Part shown: positions 19,627-30,637 of the stretch, piece by piece
How the letters are laid out: every line of letters begins with the position of its first letter
Position numbering within the stretch: the stretch's first letter is position 1
Assembly (NCBI RefSeq): GCF_029223865.1
Contig: NZ_CP119520.1
Location: forward strand, 3,162,001-3,226,000
DNA length: 64,000 bases
DNA from: Telluria mixta
GTDB lineage: Bacteria > Pseudomonadota > Gammaproteobacteria > Burkholderiales > Burkholderiaceae_D
Reading direction: 5' to 3'
Notes under the pieces: model-generated
The model's database searches: none
Told to the model about the DNA's origin: nothing
Seen by the model: only the letters and a program-made list of their open reading frames with translations
Position numbers and translations under genes: made by a program

Positions 19627-20844
19627 TTATTTACGTGCTTCGATCTTCGGCAACGCCGCCGCCAGTATCCCCAGCAACGGCAGGAACGACGCCAGCCGGT
19701 ACACCGTCTCGATCCCGGATACGTCCGCCAGATGCCCCATGGCCGCGGCCCCGATGCCGCTCACGCCGAACATCAATCCGAAGAAAATCCCCGCGATCAT
19801 GCCGACCTTGCCCGGCACGAGCTCCTGCGCGAACACGACGATCGCGGAAAACGCGGACGACATCACGAGCCCGATCACCACCGACAGCACGCCGGTCCAG
19901 AACAGGTCCGCATACGGCAGCGCCAGCGTGAACGGCGCGGCGCCGAGGATCGATACCCAGATCACGCGCTTGCGGCCGATGCGGTCGCCGATCGGGCCGC
20001 CCGCGAACGTGCCTGCCGCGACGGCCGCGAGGAACACGAACAGGTACAGCTGCGCAGTGCCGACGCCGACGTGGAATTTTTCGATCAGGTAGAACGTGTA
20101 ATAGCTCGACAGGCTGGCCATGTACACGTATTTCGAGAACACGAGCATCGCTAGTACGGCCAGCGCGCGGATGACGGTCGCGCGCGGCAGTGCCGGACCC
20201 GCGTGCGCGGCGGCCTTGCGCGTGACCGTCTTGAGGTGGCTGCCGTACCAGCGCGAGACGCCCACGAGCACGATGACGGCGACGAGGATGAACAGCATGA
20301 ACCACGCGATACGGCCCTGGCCGCGGCCCACGATGATGGCGGCGGCCAGCAGCGGGCCGAACGCGGAGCCGAGGTTGCCGCCGACCTGGAACAGCGATTG
20401 CGCGAAGCCGAAGCGCCCGCCGGACGCGAGCCGCGCCACGCGCGAGGCTTCCGGGTGGAACGTCGACGAGCCGATGCCGATCATGCCCGCAGCCAGCAGC
20501 AGCATCGGAAAGGTGCCGGCGACGGCCAGCAGCGCGACGCCCGCCAGCGTCACGCACATCCCGGCCGGCAGCAGGAAGGGGATCGGGCGCTTGTCGGTGT
20601 AGAGGCCGATCCATGGCTGCAGCAGCGATGCGGTGCACTGGAACGTCAGTGTGATCAGGCCGACCTGCGTGAAGCTGAGCGCGAACTGCGCTTTCAACAG
20701 CGGATAGATCGACGGCAGCACGGCCTGCACGCAATCGTTCAGCAGGTGCACGAAGGCGACGGAAAACAGGATCTGGAGCACGGCCCCGGGCGCGGCGCTG
20801 GCCGGCCCGGCGTGCGTTGCGGCGGGCGAGGTTGGCGTGGTCAT
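19627..20844 (-). CDS. MFS efflux transporter, fosmidomycin-resistance (Fsr) type
   Basis: 405 residues with twelve predicted membrane helices. The loop GLYTDKRPIPFLLPAG after helix 2 and GPIGDRIGRKRVIWVS after helix 8 are the two MFS loop motifs, and the opening FVHLLNDCVQAVLPSIYPLLK is characteristic of the Fsr subfamily, which exports fosmidomycin and related small compounds. The ATG at 20844 gives the shortest complete protein; the open frame continues upstream through the divergent regulator gene. It is divergent from an AraC regulator 75 bp away, a common pair in which the regulator controls the pump. The natural substrate is unknown. Confidence 0.88.
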   Translation of the reverse strand: MTTPTSPAATHAGPASAAPGAVLQILFSVAFVHLLNDCVQAVLPSIYPLLKAQFALSFTQVGLITLTFQCTASLLQPWIGLYTDKRPIPFLLPAGMCVTLAGVALLAVAGTFPMLLLAAGMIGIGSSTFHPEASRVARLASGGRFGFAQSLFQVGGNLGSAFGPLLAAAIIVGRGQGRIAWFMLFILVAVIVLVGVSRWYGSHLKTVTRKAAAHAGPALPRATVIRALAVLAMLVFSKYVYMASLSSYYTFYLIEKFHVGVGTAQLYLFVFLAAVAAGTFAGGPIGDRIGRKRVIWVSILGAAPFTLALPYADLFWTGVLSVVIGLVMSSAFSAIVVFAQELVPGKVGMIAGIFFGLMFGVSGIGAAAMGHLADVSGIETVYRLASFLPLLGILAAALPKIEARK

Positions 20845-20919
20845 GATGATCTTCGATGGGAATGGCAGGCCAGTGTAATATCGTCGATTCGAACGCATAT
20901 TCCATCTTTCGTCGCCGAA

Positions 20920-21714
20920 GTGACAATCGTTCCTTCTCCCCGCTATCGCCAGAAATTCCGCAAGCTGCCGCGCAGCGTGACGGCCGTGCCGTCCGAAGTG
21001 CAGCACGGCGAACTGGTCGAAGCCCACAGCCACCCGTGGGTGCAGCTGCTGTACGCCAGCGAAGGCGTGATGCGCGTGCGCACCGAGCTGGGCGTGTGGA
21101 TCATCCCGCCGCGCCGGGCACTCCTCATCGCGCCCGGCATCGTGCACGAGCTGACGATGCTCAGCCGCGTCAATATGCGCACGCTGTACATCGAGCCGGA
21201 CGCGGCGGGCAACCTCGTCGACGGCTGCAAGGTGCTGGAAGTCAGTCCGCTGTTGCGCGAGCTGATCCTGGCGCTGTCGGCGGAGCCCGTCGACTATCCG
21301 CCTGGCGGGCGCGGCGAGGCACTGGCGCGGCTGATCCTGTCGGAACTGACCGCGATGGAGACGGTGCCAATCGCCGTCCCGTGGCCGCGCGACCGCCGCC
21401 TGCAAGCCCTGTGCACGGACATCATGGCGCATCCGGCCAGCCAGCGCCGGCTCGACGACTACGCGCTCGACGCGGGCGCCAGCGCGCGCACGCTGATCCG
21501 GCTGTTTCCCCGCGAGACGGGCCTGCACTACCGCCAGTGGGTACAGCAGGTGCACCTGGCGCACGCGTTCGAGATGCTGGCGCGCGGCGAGAGCGTGGGC
21601 AGGATTGCGCAGTCGCTGGGCTATGCGAGCCCGAGCGCGTTCACGAGCATGTTCCGCAAGCTGCTCGGCAAGACGCCGCAGCATTATCTGGCGGAGTGGC
21701 GGGCGCGGGTTTGA
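20920..21714 (+). CDS. AraC-family regulator with N-terminal cupin domain
   Basis: About 264 residues. The N-terminal half is a cupin sensor (HGELVEAHSHPWVQLLYASEG; WIIPPRRALLIAPGIVHEL), and residues ~165-260 the AraC DNA-binding domain (ASARTLIRLFPRETGLHYRQW, IAQSLGYASPSAFTSMF, GKTPQHYL). There is no ATG near the domain start; GTG at 20920 is the best choice although no good Shine-Dalgarno precedes it, so the start is uncertain by a few codons. It is divergent from the Fsr-type pump and most likely regulates it, like the nimR/nimT type of pair (inference). Confidence 0.85.
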   Translation: MTIVPSPRYRQKFRKLPRSVTAVPSEVQHGELVEAHSHPWVQLLYASEGVMRVRTELGVWIIPPRRALLIAPGIVHELTMLSRVNMRTLYIEPDAAGNLVDGCKVLEVSPLLRELILALSAEPVDYPPGGRGEALARLILSELTAMETVPIAVPWPRDRRLQALCTDIMAHPASQRRLDDYALDAGASARTLIRLFPRETGLHYRQWVQQVHLAHAFEMLARGESVGRIAQSLGYASPSAFTSMFRKLLGKTPQHYLAEWRARV

Positions 21715-21845
21715 AGCGATGAAGGGGAGGCGCCGCCGACCGGGGGAGGAGTGGCGCCACCGTTCACGCGAGTTGGCGGTGGAGCTGCACGGTCAGCGGC
21801 AGCGTCCACGATAGACGCGTCGGATAGGGGTTGGTTTGTGGCCGA

Positions 21846-22295
21846 TCAATGCGACTTCAGTTCGACGTTGCGGATATTCCGCCGCCATTCGGCCAGCGAT
21901 TGCACGGAATCATTGTCCAGGTCTTCGACGAGGATCTCGTCGCCCTCGTGCGACACGAGGAAGCTGGCGCGGCGGTGCACGTTCTGCTTGCGGTCTTCCA
22001 CGAAGCTCAGCTGGTAATACTTCCTGCCTTCGATGACGCGCGGGTTCGGGTCGTCCTCGATGACGGCGCCGTGGGCCGCGCCGTGCGAGCGCTTTTCGAT
22101 CTGCTCCGACCACGTCTTGAGTTCCGGCAGCGCCAGCAGCGCGGCGATCGCCTGGTCGCGCGTGCGCGTGGGCACGGCCGGGGCCTGGACGGCGGCCGGC
22201 TTCGGCGGCGGCGCCGGTTTTTCGCCCTTGCATGCGGCCAGCGCGGCCAGGGCGAAGAGGGTGGCGCTCAGCAGGCGAACGGGGCGTGCGGACAT
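21846..22295 (-). CDS. Small putative lipoprotein of unknown function
   Basis: 149 residues beginning MSARPVRLLS with a lipobox LAAC (Cys ~21), a Pro-rich linker (PAPPPKPAAVQAP) and a ~110-residue mixed alpha/beta domain (EGRKYYQLSFVED; ASFLVSHEGDEILVEDLDN). The ATG at 22295 is chosen because it starts the signal sequence; an upstream frame has no such feature. I do not recognise the domain. It lies 56 bp upstream of the beta-lactamase-fold gene's stop, on the same strand and downstream of it, so the two may be co-transcribed. The 130 bases between it and the AraC gene hold nothing clear. Confidence 0.7.
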   Translation of the reverse strand: MSARPVRLLSATLFALAALAACKGEKPAPPPKPAAVQAPAVPTRTRDQAIAALLALPELKTWSEQIEKRSHGAAHGAVIEDDPNPRVIEGRKYYQLSFVEDRKQNVHRRASFLVSHEGDEILVEDLDNDSVQSLAEWRRNIRNVELKSH

Positions 22296-22351
22296 GTCGG
22301 CAAGTTGGAAGGGAAAGAACCAGTCTAAACCAACTGGTGTTGCCCGGCAAC

Positions 22352-24028
22352 TTAACGGCTCGGCGACGCCAGTGCGACCCGTGTGAACTGCACGTTGCGC
22401 GCCCGGTCCGTGCTCATCGTGAACCCGGTGCAGCCATCGGCGCTGCACTGGTATTTGATCGTGCCGAAGCCCGTAGCATAATCGCGTTCGCCGTTAAAAC
22501 CGAGCGTGACCGTGCCGCCCGGATAGGTCAGCACGAGGTCGCCGTCCTTGCCGGTGATCGAATACAGGACGTGCAGCTCGTCGCTGTAGAAATCGCCTTC
22601 GACTCGCTTCAATTCGGCTGCGGAAGGAATCGGACGTGCGGTGCGGGTGGCGGGAATATCCTGCTCGCCCCAGTGCAGGATGCCGCCCGCGACAATGCCG
22701 TCCGGGCCGGGTGGATCGAAGCTGAAGCGGGAGTCCGTCATCCTGGCGAAGAAATCGCGCTCGCTATAGGGAAACGCGGGCATTTTCGGGAATCCCATGC
22801 CGAGCGCCATCAGCCGGCCGTTCTCCTTGGTGAAGGTGATCCCCGATTGCGGCGACGTCGCGTAAAAGCCGACCAGCGCATCCAGTCGCGCAGGGTCGAG
22901 CCGGATTTCCTTGAACGTTGTCGCGGGTGCCGAGGGGGAGGCCGGCGCCGCGCCCGGTACGCGGTCCAGGACCATGTCGGCGATCCTGCGCACAGTCAGG
23001 TCCGTATCGATGTCGGACGTGTTGGCGAACACCATCACCGAAAGATGCTGGTCTGGAAAACGCCACAGCTGGTTGCCATAGCCGCCGGCCATGCCGCTGT
23101 GTTCGACCAGCCGCAAGCCACGGTAGGCATGGACAAACAGCCCCGCTGCGTATTCGATCGGCTTGCCGTCATTGAGCACGCCGGTTACCTGCATCTGCCT
23201 GACCACGTCCATGCCGCCGACGCGTCCGTCGTAGAAATTGCGGTCCCACAGGGCCAGGTCGCCCATCGTCGTCAACACACCGCCGTCGCCGGCCATCGAG
23301 ATGTTGACCGGCGCGAACCGGTAGCCGCCGGTGTCGGCGGGCACGTACGACAGGACACGGCCGGGCACGAGGGTGCGGTAGTCCTGCTGGAACAGCGTGT
23401 GCGTCATGCCGAGCGGGACGAAGATGCGTTCGCGTGCAAATTCGGGAAACGGTTTGCCGGACACGTGCTCCACGATCCGCGCGAGCAGCACGTAGCCGGT
23501 GTTGGAGTAGTCCCATTCCTGGCCGGGTTCGAAGTTGAGTGTGCGCTGGCGCCTGATCAATGCCAGTGCCTTGTCCTCCTCGATGACGTCGCCCGGGCGC
23601 AGGCCCGCCATGGCCATCAGGTCGAAGTAGTCGCGCAATCCACTCGTGTGCTGCAACAGGTGGCGGATGGTGATCTTCCTGCCGAAGTCCGGCACGTCGG
23701 GCAGGTACATATGGATGTCGTCGTCGAGCGACAGCTTGCCGTCGTGGGCCAGCAGGTGGATGGCAAACGCGGTGAACTGCTTGGACATCGAGCCGATGAA
23801 GAACTTGGCGGACGGAGACATCGGCACGCCGCGCTCGATATCCGCCATCCCGTAACGCTTCGTGAACAGCACCTTGCCGTCGCGGATCACGCCGACCACG
23901 GCGCCCGGCTTGCCCGGCTGGTTCCACGTGGCGAACAGCGCGTCGATCTGCCGTTCCGGCGACGGGGCGGATTGGGCTGCCGCTGCGGTGGTGGTCAGGA
24001 AGGCCGCAAGCAAGGCGATGCGTTTCAT
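22352..24028 (-). CDS. Exported serine hydrolase of the beta-lactamase / class C penicillin-binding fold
   Basis: 558 residues with a signal peptide (MKRIALLAAFLTTTAAAAQS). The catalytic motifs are present: S80-M-S-K83 (SxxK), YSNTGY (YxN) and LLQHTSGLRDY. About 200 residues beyond the hydrolase domain form a beta-rich C-terminal domain, as in D-aminopeptidase-like and esterase-like relatives. Such proteins act in the periplasm on D-amino-acid peptides, esters or beta-lactams; the exact substrate cannot be told. It is divergent from a TonB-dependent receptor, which is itself followed by another serine hydrolase, so the three may form one uptake-and-cleavage set (inference). Confidence 0.88.
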   Translation of the reverse strand: MKRIALLAAFLTTTAAAAQSAPSPERQIDALFATWNQPGKPGAVVGVIRDGKVLFTKRYGMADIERGVPMSPSAKFFIGSMSKQFTAFAIHLLAHDGKLSLDDDIHMYLPDVPDFGRKITIRHLLQHTSGLRDYFDLMAMAGLRPGDVIEEDKALALIRRQRTLNFEPGQEWDYSNTGYVLLARIVEHVSGKPFPEFARERIFVPLGMTHTLFQQDYRTLVPGRVLSYVPADTGGYRFAPVNISMAGDGGVLTTMGDLALWDRNFYDGRVGGMDVVRQMQVTGVLNDGKPIEYAAGLFVHAYRGLRLVEHSGMAGGYGNQLWRFPDQHLSVMVFANTSDIDTDLTVRRIADMVLDRVPGAAPASPSAPATTFKEIRLDPARLDALVGFYATSPQSGITFTKENGRLMALGMGFPKMPAFPYSERDFFARMTDSRFSFDPPGPDGIVAGGILHWGEQDIPATRTARPIPSAAELKRVEGDFYSDELHVLYSITGKDGDLVLTYPGGTVTLGFNGERDYATGFGTIKYQCSADGCTGFTMSTDRARNVQFTRVALASPSR

Positions 24029-24218
24029 GGTGTCGTCCTCGTCGATGTGTTGCGGCCAGTATGGCAGATACTGAACAGAAAATATCAGGCGCAGGCATAT
24101 ATTTTTGCAATTTGATGGAAATAGTAAGTGCTATCCATTGGAAGTAATAATTGCGCATCATGAGAATTGAGTGCTACAGTCCGGCTGACATATTGAACAA
24201 TTAACCAGCCGGGCTCCC

Positions 24219-26339
24219 ATGTCGCCACGTTGCACCATCCTTGTCACATTGATCGTGTCCGCCTCTGCCTTCGCACAGGACACGCCGCCCGCGCAGGTCG
24301 ACGTGCGCGGCAAAGTCGCCGACTACGACCCGCGCCGCGACGACACCGCGGCCCGCATCGTCGTCCGCCACGACGACCTCGTGAAATACGGCGACACCAA
24401 TCTGCTCGACGCGCTCAAGCGGATTCCGGGCGTGATGGTGAACGGCGGCGCCGGACACGGCGGCGAAGTGCGGCTGCAGGGACTGGGCAACGGCTACACG
24501 CAGGTGCTCGTCGACGGCGAACGCATGCCGCCCGGCTTCGCGTTCGACACGCTGGCGCCCGATGCCGTCGAGCGCATCGAGGTGCGCCGCGCGGCCAGCG
24601 CGGATCTGCCGACCCAGGCCATCGCGGGCACCATCAATATCGTGCTGAAGAAGGTCGTCCGGACGAGAGAACGCGAGTTCAAGGCCGGTATCGAAGCGGG
24701 GCGCGACACGCGCAGCCCGAACGCGAGCCTGCGCCTCGCGGACAAGCGCGACCGGTTCTCGTATTCGCTGGCGCTGGCAGCGATGCGCAATGACTTCGAC
24801 GGCGACGTGCCCGCACGCGAGGAAGGTGTCGACGCTGCCGGCCGCCCGACACTGCTGCGCACGACGGCCAGCCGGGAACACGGCCACTTGACGACGCTAA
24901 GCCTCGTGCCCCGGCTCGCGTGGACACTGGACGGCGGCGACACGCTCGCGCTGGAAGGCCTCGCGACATTGAACCGCTTCCGCGTCGGCGTCCGTTCTCC
25001 GGTGACGACGTGGCTGGGCGAGATGGCGCCGTATCCGCGCCAGGACATCCGCATGACGAACGACATGGGTTCGATGCGTGCGGCGCTCGAGTGGGTGCAC
25101 CGGTTCGAAGGCGGCGGCCAGCTGGAGACGAAGTTCAATGCCTCCGGCGGCTATACGGACAACGGCAGCGACCGCGATGCGGGCGGCAATCCGGCCGTCG
25201 GCCCGCTCCGTCGGGACATCGGCTCGACGGGCCACGACCGCGACGCCGGCACGACCGGCAAGGCGACCTTGCCGCTGTGGGAAGGCCATGCGCTGGCCAT
25301 CGGCTGGGATGCCGGCCGCGCGCACCGCGACGACGCGCGCCGCGAACGCGATCCGACGCAGCCCGCGCTCGTGATCCCCAATGGCGACGAACGCTACACG
25401 GGCACCGTCACGCGCCTGGCCTTGTACGCGCAGGACGAGTGGCAGGTGACGCCCGCGTGGTCGGCCTATCTCGGCACGCGCTGGGAGGGCGTGCGCATCC
25501 GCGCCGACGGCGCCGGCTTCGGCAGCGCGCGGTCGCGCGCGAGCGTGTTCAGTCCCATCGTCCAGACACTCTATAAACTTCCGGGCCGGCGCAACGACCG
25601 CGTACGCCTCGCCGTCGCGCGCACGTACAAGGCGCCCGGCATGGAGGCCCTGCTGCCGCACCGCTACACGACCGTCAACAACAGCCAGGTCGAGCCGGAC
25701 GTGCAGGGCAATCCGGACCTGAAGCCGGAACTGGCGCTCGCCATCGACGCCGCCTACGAACGCGAATGGGCGCCGGGCGCGCTGTTCTCGGTGAGCGCGT
25801 CGCAGCGCCGCATCGACGACACGACGCGCAACCTGGTCCGCTTCGACGCGGCCGGCGGGCGCTGGGTGTCGCAGCCGGAAAACGTGGGCAGCGCGACGAC
25901 GCGCACGCTGCAACTGGAAACGCACTTCCCGCTGCGGACGGTGGAATTGCGCGGCGACGTCGCGCGCAACTGGTCGCACGTCGATGCGGTGCCGGGCCCG
26001 GACAACCGGCTCGACCAGCAGGTGCCGCTGTCCGCGAACCTCGGCGCCGACTGGCGGCGCGACCGGTTTGCGGCCGGCGCCAACTTCGGGTTCCGGCAGG
26101 GCGGCGTTGTCCGCGTCTCCGCGAACCAGACCGTCTACCTGCACGCGCAGCGCGATCTCGACATCTACGCCTCGTGGAAGCTGGACGCCGGGTCGCAACT
26201 GCGCGTGACGGCCGTGAACGTGCTGGGCTCGGACTTCGTCAACGACAGCAGCTATGCGACCATCGACGGCGTGCTGCGCAACCGTATCACCAACGTGCGC
26301 CGCCCGAGTGTGCGGGCCGCTTTCGAAACAAAGTTCTGA
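24219..26339 (+). CDS. TonB-dependent outer-membrane receptor
   Basis: 706 residues with a signal peptide (LVTLIVSASAFAQ). Residues ~35-145 are the plug domain (DALKRIPGVMVNGGAG; VRLQGLGNGYTQVLVDGERM; DAVERIEVRRAASADLPTQA), and the remainder is a 22-strand barrel ending in ETKF, the expected C-terminal aromatic. It would import a large substrate using TonB energy. No obvious TonB box is seen and no ferric-siderophore genes are near. A serine hydrolase starts 7 bp after the stop and another diverges upstream, which suggests a peptide- or ester-like substrate (inference). Confidence 0.9.
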   Translation: MSPRCTILVTLIVSASAFAQDTPPAQVDVRGKVADYDPRRDDTAARIVVRHDDLVKYGDTNLLDALKRIPGVMVNGGAGHGGEVRLQGLGNGYTQVLVDGERMPPGFAFDTLAPDAVERIEVRRAASADLPTQAIAGTINIVLKKVVRTREREFKAGIEAGRDTRSPNASLRLADKRDRFSYSLALAAMRNDFDGDVPAREEGVDAAGRPTLLRTTASREHGHLTTLSLVPRLAWTLDGGDTLALEGLATLNRFRVGVRSPVTTWLGEMAPYPRQDIRMTNDMGSMRAALEWVHRFEGGGQLETKFNASGGYTDNGSDRDAGGNPAVGPLRRDIGSTGHDRDAGTTGKATLPLWEGHALAIGWDAGRAHRDDARRERDPTQPALVIPNGDERYTGTVTRLALYAQDEWQVTPAWSAYLGTRWEGVRIRADGAGFGSARSRASVFSPIVQTLYKLPGRRNDRVRLAVARTYKAPGMEALLPHRYTTVNNSQVEPDVQGNPDLKPELALAIDAAYEREWAPGALFSVSASQRRIDDTTRNLVRFDAAGGRWVSQPENVGSATTRTLQLETHFPLRTVELRGDVARNWSHVDAVPGPDNRLDQQVPLSANLGADWRRDRFAAGANFGFRQGGVVRVSANQTVYLHAQRDLDIYASWKLDAGSQLRVTAVNVLGSDFVNDSSYATIDGVLRNRITNVRRPSVRAAFETKF

Positions 26340-26346
26340 GCTGACG

Positions 26347-27756
26347 ATGAACCCTCAACGTATTTTTCTGGGCCTGTGCGCCTTCGCCTGGACCCTGCAC
26401 GCGGCCGCCGACGAACGCATCACCCGCATCGAGAACGGCCTGCGCGAACCGGTTGCCGTGCGCGGCGCGCCCGCGCGCACGATGCGCCTCGTTGACCGCA
26501 TGCGCGACCTGCACGTGCCCGGCGTGAGCATCGCCGTCATCGACCACGGCCGCATCGTGTGGACGCGGGCGTACGGCGTGGCCGATGTGGAGACCGGCCG
26601 CCCGGTGACGCCGGCGACGCTGTTCCAGGCTGCATCGATCAGCAAGCCCGTCGCCGCGGTCGCCACGGTGAAGAGCCGCATCGATCTCGACGCGGACGTG
26701 AACACGCGGCTGCGCGGGTGGCGCGTGCCGGAGAACGCGTTCACGGCGCATCAGCCGGTGACGGTGCGCGCTCTGCTGAGCCATACGGCCGGCGTGTCGG
26801 ACGGGGGCCTGGCCGGCTATCCGGCGACGGCATCGTGTCCCACCTTGCGGCAGGAATTGGAGAAGGCCGCGATCACGTCCGAACCCGGTAGTCGCTATGC
26901 GTATTCGAGCCTCGGCTACGGCGTGCTGCAGCAGGTGCTGGTCGATACGACGGGTCGGCCGTTCGATGCGCTGGCGCGTGACACGGTGTTCGCACCTCTC
27001 GGCATGCGCGATTCGCTGTTCGCCTCGACGCTGCCCGCCGCGCTGGCGCCGCGCGCGGCAAAAGGGCATGCACTGGACGGCACGCCGATCGCGGGCGGCT
27101 GGCATTGCTATCCGGAGGAAGCCGCAGCCGGCCTGTGGACGACGGCGGCCGACCTGGCGCGCTTCGCCATCGCGCTGCAAGACCGCAAACACGCATTCCT
27201 GAGCAAGCAGCAGCTCGAGATGCTGTTGACGCCCGTGCGCGGCGATTACGGCCTCGGCTTCGAACTCGGTCACGCGGGCAGGGAACCTGCGTTCCACCAC
27301 AGCGGTTCGAACGCCGGCTACAAGGCGCAGCTGTGGGCGTACACGCGCACGGGGCAGGGCGCCGTGATCCTGACGAACGGCGACAACGGCGCCAAGCTGA
27401 TCGCGGAACTCATGGGCGCCATCGCTGCCGAATATGGCTGGGAAGACTGGCGACCCATCGAGCGCGCGGCCGTCCCCGGCAACACGGCGCTGTTCGACCG
27501 CTACACGGGCAGCTATGCGGTGTCGAACGTGGTCCTGCGCGTGGAACGTCGCGGCGATGTACTGACCCTGGCCGGTCCGCCGCTCGGCCCGGAACCGGTC
27601 GAGCTGATCCCGGCCGGCGACGCCGATTTCTTCGTGCGCGAAAAGGACGCGACCTTGCACTTCGACACGGAGGCCGACGGTAACGTCAATACGCTCACGT
27701 TCGTCGACGGCCGGCCGCGCCCGGGCCGGCGCATCGAGCCGGCCGTCAGCCGCTGA
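26347..27756 (+). CDS. Exported serine hydrolase (beta-lactamase fold), second copy, with a shortened active-site helix
   Basis: 469 residues with signal peptide (IFLGLCAFAWTLHAAA). SxxK is S97-I-S-K100 in FQAASISKPVAAV; HTAGVSD and YSSLGYG follow (the usual YxN has Ser for Asn), and HHSGSNAGYK is the late His-x-Gly region. Compared with the common form of the family, the helix after SxxK runs VAAVATVKSRIDLDADVN and seems about four residues short. The ATG lies 7 bp after the TonB-receptor stop, so they form an operon. A small C-terminal beta domain resembles DUF3471. It overlaps the convergent UPF0158 gene by 11 bp. Confidence 0.88.
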   Translation: MNPQRIFLGLCAFAWTLHAAADERITRIENGLREPVAVRGAPARTMRLVDRMRDLHVPGVSIAVIDHGRIVWTRAYGVADVETGRPVTPATLFQAASISKPVAAVATVKSRIDLDADVNTRLRGWRVPENAFTAHQPVTVRALLSHTAGVSDGGLAGYPATASCPTLRQELEKAAITSEPGSRYAYSSLGYGVLQQVLVDTTGRPFDALARDTVFAPLGMRDSLFASTLPAALAPRAAKGHALDGTPIAGGWHCYPEEAAAGLWTTAADLARFAIALQDRKHAFLSKQQLEMLLTPVRGDYGLGFELGHAGREPAFHHSGSNAGYKAQLWAYTRTGQGAVILTNGDNGAKLIAELMGAIAAEYGWEDWRPIERAAVPGNTALFDRYTGSYAVSNVVLRVERRGDVLTLAGPPLGPEPVELIPAGDADFFVREKDATLHFDTEADGNVNTLTFVDGRPRPGRRIEPAVSR

Positions 27757-28168
27757 CCCGCAGCCCGTGCTCGTCGCACCAACGACGCAGCGCCGCCTGC
27801 GTTTCCTCGGTGCGGAAGCGCTGCCACGATTCGGTGGCGCCGCGCTCGTCGAGCAGGCGCTCGAAGCCGTCGATGTCTTCGGCGCGGACGAGGTCGCGGA
27901 TCGCCGCCTGGTCGCCCGCGAGGTGCGCGGCGGCGAAGCGGAACACGAGCTGGTCGCCGATGCCGAGCGTGCTCGCGGGCGGCACGGCCACGTAGTCGCC
28001 GTCGCCGTCGCCCGGGTCGGCCGGCATTGGCGCTTCCTCGTCCATGTAGTCGTCGTTGAGCACATGGATCATGCCCGTCGCGCGCGCGACGAGGGCCGTG
28101 GCGCGGCCTTCGCCATCGTCGACGACGAGGGCCGCGTGTTCAAGTTCGTCCAGGTTCACTGCCGCCAT
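27746..28168 (-). CDS. UPF0158-family protein
   Basis: 140 residues. The pattern DYVAVPPASTLGIGDQLVFRF, then FERLLDERGATESWQRF and ALRRWCDEHGL, matches the UPF0158 (PF03682) layout: an acidic N-terminal half with an Ile-Pro strand, then a helical C-terminal half in which a Trp-rich end is conserved. The function of the family is not known to me. The ATG at 28168 has GGAGG upstream; the longer frame is discarded. The groEL terminator lies just beyond on the same strand upstream, so it is transcribed separately. Confidence 0.8.
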   Translation of the reverse strand: MAAVNLDELEHAALVVDDGEGRATALVARATGMIHVLNDDYMDEEAPMPADPGDGDGDYVAVPPASTLGIGDQLVFRFAAAHLAGDQAAIRDLVRAEDIDGFERLLDERGATESWQRFRTEETQAALRRWCDEHGLRVSG

Positions 28169-28241
28169 GGTGCCTCCGCTTGAAGTCGATGCCGCCAGTA
28201 TGCAGCGGCTGCGGTTCCAGGCTCGCACGGTTCGGCCGGAC

Positions 28242-28279
28242 AAAAGAAAAAGCCCGCAGGGCGCGAACCCTGCGGGCTT
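28242..28279 (-). terminator. Rho-independent terminator of groES-groEL
   Basis: A perfect 11-bp stem AGCCCGCAGGG (28251-28261) / CCCTGCGGGCT (28268-28278) with a 6-base loop. Read on the minus strand it is followed by a run of T broken by one C (28242-28250), 23 bases beyond the groEL stop. Confidence 0.92.
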
Positions 28280-28301
28280 CCGGTACGACGGGGTACGGCT
28301 A

Positions 28302-29963
<1,662 letters not shown>

Positions 29964-29983
29964 TCAGGAAGTTATTGGACGAA

Positions 29984-30274
29984 TTACTGGGCCACGACGG
30001 CCATGATGTCTTCTTCGCGCATGACCAGCAGCTCTTCGCCGTTGACCTTGACGGCCTGGCCCGAGTACTTGCCGAACAGGACGCGGTCGCCGACTTTCAC
30101 TTCCAGCGGACGAACGTTGCCGTTCTCCTGCACTTTGCCGTTGCCGACGGCCAGCACTTCACCTTGGTCCGGCTTCTCGGCCGCCGCATCGGGGATGATC
30201 AGGCCGGATGCGGTCTTGGTTTCCTGGTCGAGACGCTTCACGATCACGCGATCGTGCAATGGGCGAAGGTTCAT
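29984..30274 (-). CDS. groES: Co-chaperonin GroES (Hsp10)
   Basis: 96 residues beginning [18 protein letters not shown], with the mobile loop [14 protein letters not shown] and the roof region [11 protein letters not shown]. It caps the GroEL ring. First gene of the groES-groEL operon, with AAGGAG before the start and a CIRCE element and sigma-70 promoter about 100 bp upstream. Confidence 0.99.
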   Translation of the reverse strand: MNLRPLHDRVIVKRLDQETKTASGLIIPDAAAEKPDQGEVLAVGNGKVQENGNVRPLEVKVGDRVLFGKYSGQAVKVNGEELLVMREEDIMAVVAQ

Positions 30275-30363
30275 GCAAAACTCCTTTTAGTTGGTTTGAC
30301 GAGCTATCCAGGGTCCGCAGCCGGCCATCCTGGGATCGACCGGCTGCGGGGTAGAAAGGTTTG

Positions 30364-30418
30364 TTAGCACTCTCTACTAACGAGTGCTAATTATAGGGAC
30401 GATAATTTGGCATTTCAA
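30364..30418 (-). promoter_or_regulatory. groESL promoter with CIRCE (HrcA) operator
   Basis: A perfect CIRCE element TTAGCACTC (30364-30372), nine bases, GAGTGCTAA (30382-30390). On the minus strand the promoter is TTGAAA (30413-30418), exactly 17 bp, then TATAAT (30390-30395). Transcription would begin inside the CIRCE, so HrcA binding blocks the polymerase directly and the palindrome also lies at the 5' end of the mRNA. The rest of the 30275-30637 gap contains a GC-rich hairpin near 30498-30525 and the zapB/zapA-side promoter. Confidence 0.96.
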
Positions 30419-30602
30419 GCCACAGTGTTCGGGTTTTAACCGACTTTTTTGCGGTTTCGCAACCGATTCGGACGGGGAGGGACAATGCGGAGGGCGCGCC
30501 GCCGGGTGCGAGACCGGGCGGCGGTTGATGAACGCATAAGCATGTGAGGGTAACATCTATCGTCCATCACAGGGCGCACGTTCGCACAAGAGCGCGCGCC
30601 TG

Positions 30603-30632
30603 TTGACGAAAAATTCAAGACGATCCTATAGT
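30603..30632 (+). promoter_or_regulatory. Promoter of the TIGR02449-zapA operon, placing +1 on the start codon
   Basis: TTGACG (30603-30608), an 18-bp spacer and TATAGT (30627-30632). The expected transcription start is about 30638-30640, which coincides with the ATG at 30638, and no Shine-Dalgarno sequence is seen. The message may be leaderless, unless a more upstream promoter is used. Confidence 0.55.
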
Positions 30633-30637
30633 TACGG

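Noticed and set aside
30498..30525. GC-rich hairpin between groES and the zapA-side promoter, considered as a terminator
   Set aside because: No T run on either side and no gene ends there; kept only as a minor note.
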